Assembly (NCBI GenBank): GCA_003573635.1
Contig: QUTJ01031766.1
Span: 1 to 17,988 of the forward strand
DNA from: Goniomonas avonlea
Taxonomy: Eukaryota; Cryptophyceae; Goniomonadida; Goniomonadaceae
DNA: 17,988 bases
Direction of reading: 5' to 3'
Positions 16,857 to 17,988 of the stretch are shown here, in pieces. Every line of letters begins with the position of its first letter. Position 1 is the stretch's first letter. The translations under genes were made by a program, and so were the position numbers. Below the pieces are notes generated by a model. That model was not told the DNA's origin. It saw only the letters and a list, made by a program, of their open reading frames with translations, and did not search any database.

Positions 16857-17988
16857 ATGCAACACGGTACAGCTCAACTGCAGCATGCCCATGCTCAAAC
16901 CCAGGGCGAGCAACTTGCGGTTCAAGTTCTGGTGCCTCAACACGTCCAAGGGGGTACCTCTGATTTGCAACACGATGCGGCGTCCACGCACGAAGGAGAG
17001 GAGCTCAGGCATTGGCCGTACGAGGCTGAAGCGAGACGACTGCTGGATGACCAGGATTGCGCTTTCCCTGAAACCAGGGATGCCAGAGTTTATTGGAGAA
17101 CACTCTTGGAGGAAGCGAAGGTCTGTCCTCGGTGCTTTTACCTTTGGTTACGATCTGACTCGGGCATTGTCGCAGGTTTTCCCCAGCCGTCGTGGATATT
17201 TTGAGGATATTTTCAAGGCGTTCGCCAACGCGTTCGAACTGTGGGCAGTAGCCGAACAACGGCGACTATTTGAGGCTGTCACCTCCTCCGCTCCTCGTGT
17301 GCCCTCGCAAGCGCAGGCGCAGGCGCAGGAGGATGAATCCGATCTCTACCCCGCTCGGCAGGCCGGTCCTGCTGAAGCTCAGCGTGCTCAAGTCGCACAA
17401 GGCCAAGCGCAGGCAGACGCAGGACCCAGCTCTCTCCAGCCGGCAGCCCGGCGGCCAACGCAATCTGCACCCCAGCAACCAGCAGGCCCTGTCCGACCTC
17501 TGGCAGCCCATGAGCAGGCTGTCCAGGTACAGGGCCAGGCTCAGGCAGGGACTGCGTCTCCTGCTCAAGCCCAACGTGCTCCAGTCGTACATGGAGAGGC
17601 GCCAGGCTCTGCCCAGTCGGACTGGGATAGTTTTGTGGCCGAGGCGACACAAATGCTCAGGTCGATGCCACCTGAGTGGAAGAGGAGCGCGGAGGAGATG
17701 AATGCAAAGATTGAGGCCGCGCAGGTGATTTCCTTTTCGGTGTTGAATCTTGGGTGTTGAATCCGTTTACGCCTTTTGGGTGCTGAATCGTCCTGATTTT
17801 CCTTGGGTGTTGAATCTGTTCTGATTTCCTCACAGCGCAACCCCGCGGTGCGAAAGGACGTGCAAGCCAATTTCTCTCGCTACCACGCTCGGGCTCGCGC
17901 TCAGGCAGGGGCCGTGTCTGTACCCAGCACTCAAGGCCCGGCGGCACAGGTCCAGGCGCGGGCAGGGGCCGCGTCTGCACCTTGCGCC
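16857..17988 (+). CDS. Gln/Ala-rich low-complexity protein, 3' truncated by window
   Basis: I do not recognise the family. Exon 1 (16857-17120) starts at ATG 16857 (MQHGTAQLQHAHAQTQGEQL), the only Met start in this frame after an upstream stop. An alternative ATG at 16814 would need an extra short intron. It includes HWPYEAEARRLLDDQDCAF and RVYWRTLLEEAK. A 55-nt intron (17121-17175, GTCTGT...GTCGCAG) joins in phase 0 to exon 2 (17176-17724), which has RRGYFEDIFKAFANAFELWA, then about 100 residues of degenerate AQ-rich repeats (QAQAG, AQRAQVAQGQAQ), then DWDSFVAEATQMLRSMPPEW. A 111-nt repetitive intron (17725-17835) leads to exon 3 (RNPAVRKDVQANFSRYHARA and more AQ repeats), still open at 17988. 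The alternation of short helical blocks with AQ linkers suggests a scaffold or nuclear protein. This is inference only. Confidence 0.6.
17725..17835 (+). repeat. Intron built from repeats carrying a branch-like motif
   Basis: The sequence TTGGGTGTTGAATC occurs at 17750 and 17803, with variants at 17738 (truncated) and 17776. The last two are each followed by a CCTGATTTTCC or TCTGATTTCC segment, 27 bp apart; the final one lies just before the CACAG acceptor. The phase-0 splice joins AKIEAAQ to RNPAVRKD. Confidence 0.7.

Noticed and set aside
1-17988. tRNA or rRNA genes
   Set aside because: I saw no cloverleaf-like A/B box pair or rRNA core motif on either strand by eye; a dedicated scan was not possible.

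Overview
This window is nuclear DNA of a unicellular, cilium-bearing eukaryote (alga or other protist; lineage not resolved). Genes are broken by many spliceosomal introns, most only 41-58 nt long, with GTGNGN or GTACNN donors, frequent CTAAC/CTGAC branch-like motifs and CAG acceptors. Coding sequence was reconstructed by hand from splice sites, reading frame and remembered family conservation. No RNA evidence or database search was used.

Layout. 1-895: low-complexity DNA with no supportable gene. 896-1876 (-): unrecognised split gene. 2010-2726 (+): organelle-targeted PPR protein. 3013-4322 (-): mitochondrial elongation factor Ts, 8 exons that join into one 328-residue frame. 4455-5188 (+): C2-domain protein with a coiled-coil exon; 5189-6670 holds further exons whose joins I could not settle. 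6945-7509 (-): TMEM107 homologue (ciliary transition zone), 4 exons including one GC-AG intron. 7659-8773 (+): basic protein with BUD13-like RHDTPD repeats and a RanBP2-type zinc finger. 9311-13055 (+): WRAP73 (WDR8) WD40 protein, about 14 exons. 14429-16454 (-): tubulin tyrosine ligase-like (TTLL) enzyme, 2 exons. 16857-17988 (+): Gln/Ala-rich protein cut by the window end.

Organisation. Genes alternate strand almost strictly, giving short divergent promoters (about 130-150 bp, but about 400 bp before the Gln/Ala-rich gene) and convergent 3' ends. At least three genes (TMEM107, WRAP73, TTLL) have homologues acting at cilia, basal bodies or on tubulin, so the right half is a loose ciliary neighbourhood.

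The most unusual part is 10.9-15.5 kb. Introns in the 3' part of WRAP73 and the TTLL intron swell from about 46 nt to 331-724 nt and are packed with micro- and minisatellites. The two genes converge on 1.37 kb of tandem repeats, and each stop codon lies inside a repeat unit that then continues into the 3' flank.
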